Of a stretch of 7,198 nt of DNA, positions 6,130 through 7,198 are shown piece after piece; the stretch's first letter is position 1; every line of letters starts with the position of its first letter. The stretch comes from Thermoplasmata archaeon (GTDB lineage: Archaea; Thermoplasmatota; Thermoplasmata; Lutacidiplasmatales; UBA184). The DNA lies in NCBI GenBank assembly GCA_030043835.1, contig JASHWY010000047.1, forward strand, positions 1 to 7,198, given 5' to 3'. The position numbers were made by a program, and so were the translations under genes. Under the pieces are notes generated by a model, which ran no database searches, was not told where the DNA came from, and saw nothing but the letters and a program-made list of their open reading frames with translations.

Positions 6130-7198
6130 AGAGGCGCCAAGCGCCGCTCGTGGAGTCGTAGACCGAGTTCACGAAGCAGCGCCACTTTTGGTCGTCGATC
6201 GAAGGGTAGTCGGCCCGATAGTAGTACCCGGGCCACCGCGTCTCGGTACGGAAGCGCGTGTGCCTCAGAACCGCCTCGGCGGTCCAAATCCGGTGGTCGA
6301 GCTCCCAGACCCGCTCGAGCTCGCGAAGGTCTGAAGCTGCGGATTGGGCGAGGTCCTGGCGGAGAAGGCGAACGTAGCGGAGCCCCCGCTCGAGGAGCGC
6401 GTCGTTCGTCGTGTAGTTCGACCCCACGCCGCCCCCGTACTCATCCATGATCTTCTCGAGGCGAAGGAGCCCCTGGTCCGGGAAGAGGACGTTCGGAACC
6501 ACCCTGCCTCCCGCGATCCCCCGCTTCCCGGCAGCGGCCCGCTCGAGCGGAGCGAAGATCATCCGTCGCAAGGCCTCGATCTCGTCGACCGAAGTCGTTG
6601 GAGACTCCGGATGATCGGTCAGGAATCGCACCGCTGCCTTGGCGGCGAGACGCCCCTCGGTGAACGACCCGCTCGAGAACTTGTGCGCCGAGCCCCCGAC
6701 CGTGTCGCCGGCTCCAAACAGTCCCTCGACGGTCGTCATCCGGTTGTACCCCCATTGATGCTCGGGGGTAGCCACGTCGTCCGGACCGCTCGCCCACGCG
6801 CCCGCGCACACGGCGTGGGAGCCGAGGACGTACGGTTCCGATAGCACGAGCTCCACCGGTTCCTTCTTGGGATCGATCCCCTGAGCGGCCCACGTCACGA
6901 CCTGTCCCACGGTCATGTTGAGGAAGGCCCCCCAACCGATCCGTTCCTTCTCCGGGGTGTCCAAAACCTTCTCGGTGTGGATCAGGATCGGTCCGCGCCC
7001 GGCCGTGATCTCCCGCAGCATGAGGTCGTTCCTAAGGCAGGTCGGGAGCGGCTTCGCATCCGCGTAGGGGCCCACCCGATCTCGAAGGCCCTCAAGCTGA
7101 GTGACCTCGTAGTTCTCGCCCGCGCCGTTCGTGGCGACGGCCTTGAGATAAAGGAACCACGCCCCGACGGGTCCGTAGCCGTCTTTGAATCGGGTCAC
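6101..7198 (-). CDS. aprA: Adenylylsulfate (APS) reductase alpha subunit, C-terminal 365 residues, partial
   Basis: AprA is the FAD subunit that interconverts APS with sulfite and AMP in the cytoplasm, acting with the iron-sulfur subunit AprB in dissimilatory sulfate reduction or, in reverse, sulfur oxidation. The frame enters from beyond the right edge; the GTG at the edge is an internal valine codon. Characteristic blocks, numbered from the edge, are RFKDGYGPVGAWFL (about 3-16), CLRNDLML (54-61), SEPYVLGSH (120-128), GAWASGPDD (133-141), WGYNRMTTVEGLFGAGD (149-165), HKFSSGSFTEGR (172-183), TRWPGYYYRADYP (320-332) and FVNSVYD (342-348). From memory of the Archaeoglobus enzyme, the Arg at 3 and His at 128 may match its catalytic Arg and His; this is an inference. 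Known AprA proteins have about 630-660 residues, so roughly 270-290 N-terminal residues, including the main FAD-binding glycine motif, are missing. The C terminus looks complete. AprB is not in view; it is normally just upstream of aprA. The 3' end overlaps the HTH gene by 29 bp. Confidence 0.92.
   Translation of the reverse strand: MTRFKDGYGPVGAWFLYLKAVATNGAGENYEVTQLEGLRDRVGPYADAKPLPTCLRNDLMLREITAGRGPILIHTEKVLDTPEKERIGWGAFLNMTVGQVVTWAAQGIDPKKEPVELVLSEPYVLGSHAVCAGAWASGPDDVATPEHQWGYNRMTTVEGLFGAGDTVGGSAHKFSSGSFTEGRLAAKAAVRFLTDHPESPTTSVDEIEALRRMIFAPLERAAAGKRGIAGGRVVPNVLFPDQGLLRLEKIMDEYGGGVGSNYTTNDALLERGLRYVRLLRQDLAQSAASDLRELERVWELDHRIWTAEAVLRHTRFRTETRWPGYYYRADYPSIDDQKWRCFVNSVYDSTSGAWRLFTRPYVPLF

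Noticed and set aside
1..7198. CRISPR arrays, tRNA or rRNA genes, riboswitches
   Set aside because: No regularly spaced repeats, cloverleaf-like segments or conserved RNA motifs were noticed on either strand; nearly all the window is protein-coding.

Overview
The window (about 65% G+C by eye) carries five genes for a 2-oxoacid dehydrogenase multienzyme complex on the minus strand, one small plus-strand helix-turn-helix gene, and the 3' part of an adenylylsulfate reductase alpha gene (aprA) on the minus strand. A high-GC archaeon is the best guess. AT-rich, TATA-like boxes stand out in very GC-rich intergenic DNA about 25-38 bp upstream of three chosen start codons (5520-5525 minus, 2043-2050 minus, 5624-5631 plus). 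One of these genes looks leaderless, which is common in archaea. A Thermoplasmatota-like source is possible but speculative, and the sequence does not settle it.

Layout from right to left, following minus-strand transcription. 7198-6101 is the C-terminal 365 codons of AprA, with its 5' end outside the window. 5656-6129, on the plus strand, is a 157-residue protein that looks like only the DNA-binding half of an IS630-type transposase; it converges on aprA and overlaps it by 29 bp. 5488-5655 is a divergent promoter region. 5487-2132 is a tight E1alpha-E1beta-E2 operon (GTGA overlap, then a 9-nt gap). 2131-2013 is an intergenic stretch with a near-perfect palindrome and a second TATA-like box. 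2012-957 is a second, divergent E1alpha paralogue. 945-1 is E3 (dihydrolipoamide dehydrogenase), starting at TTG and running off the left edge.

Together E1alpha/E1beta decarboxylate a 2-oxoacid with thiamine diphosphate, E2 transfers the acyl group to CoA through its lipoyl arm, and E3 reoxidises the lipoyl group with NAD+. The true substrate (pyruvate, branched-chain 2-oxoacids or both) cannot be read from the sequence. The most interesting feature is the gene organisation: two E1alpha genes with intact cofactor motifs but one E1beta, the second E1alpha paired with E3 behind its own putative promoter and palindrome. This suggests exchangeable E1alpha subunits under separate control. The link to the neighbouring sulfur gene and the solo HTH protein is positional only.
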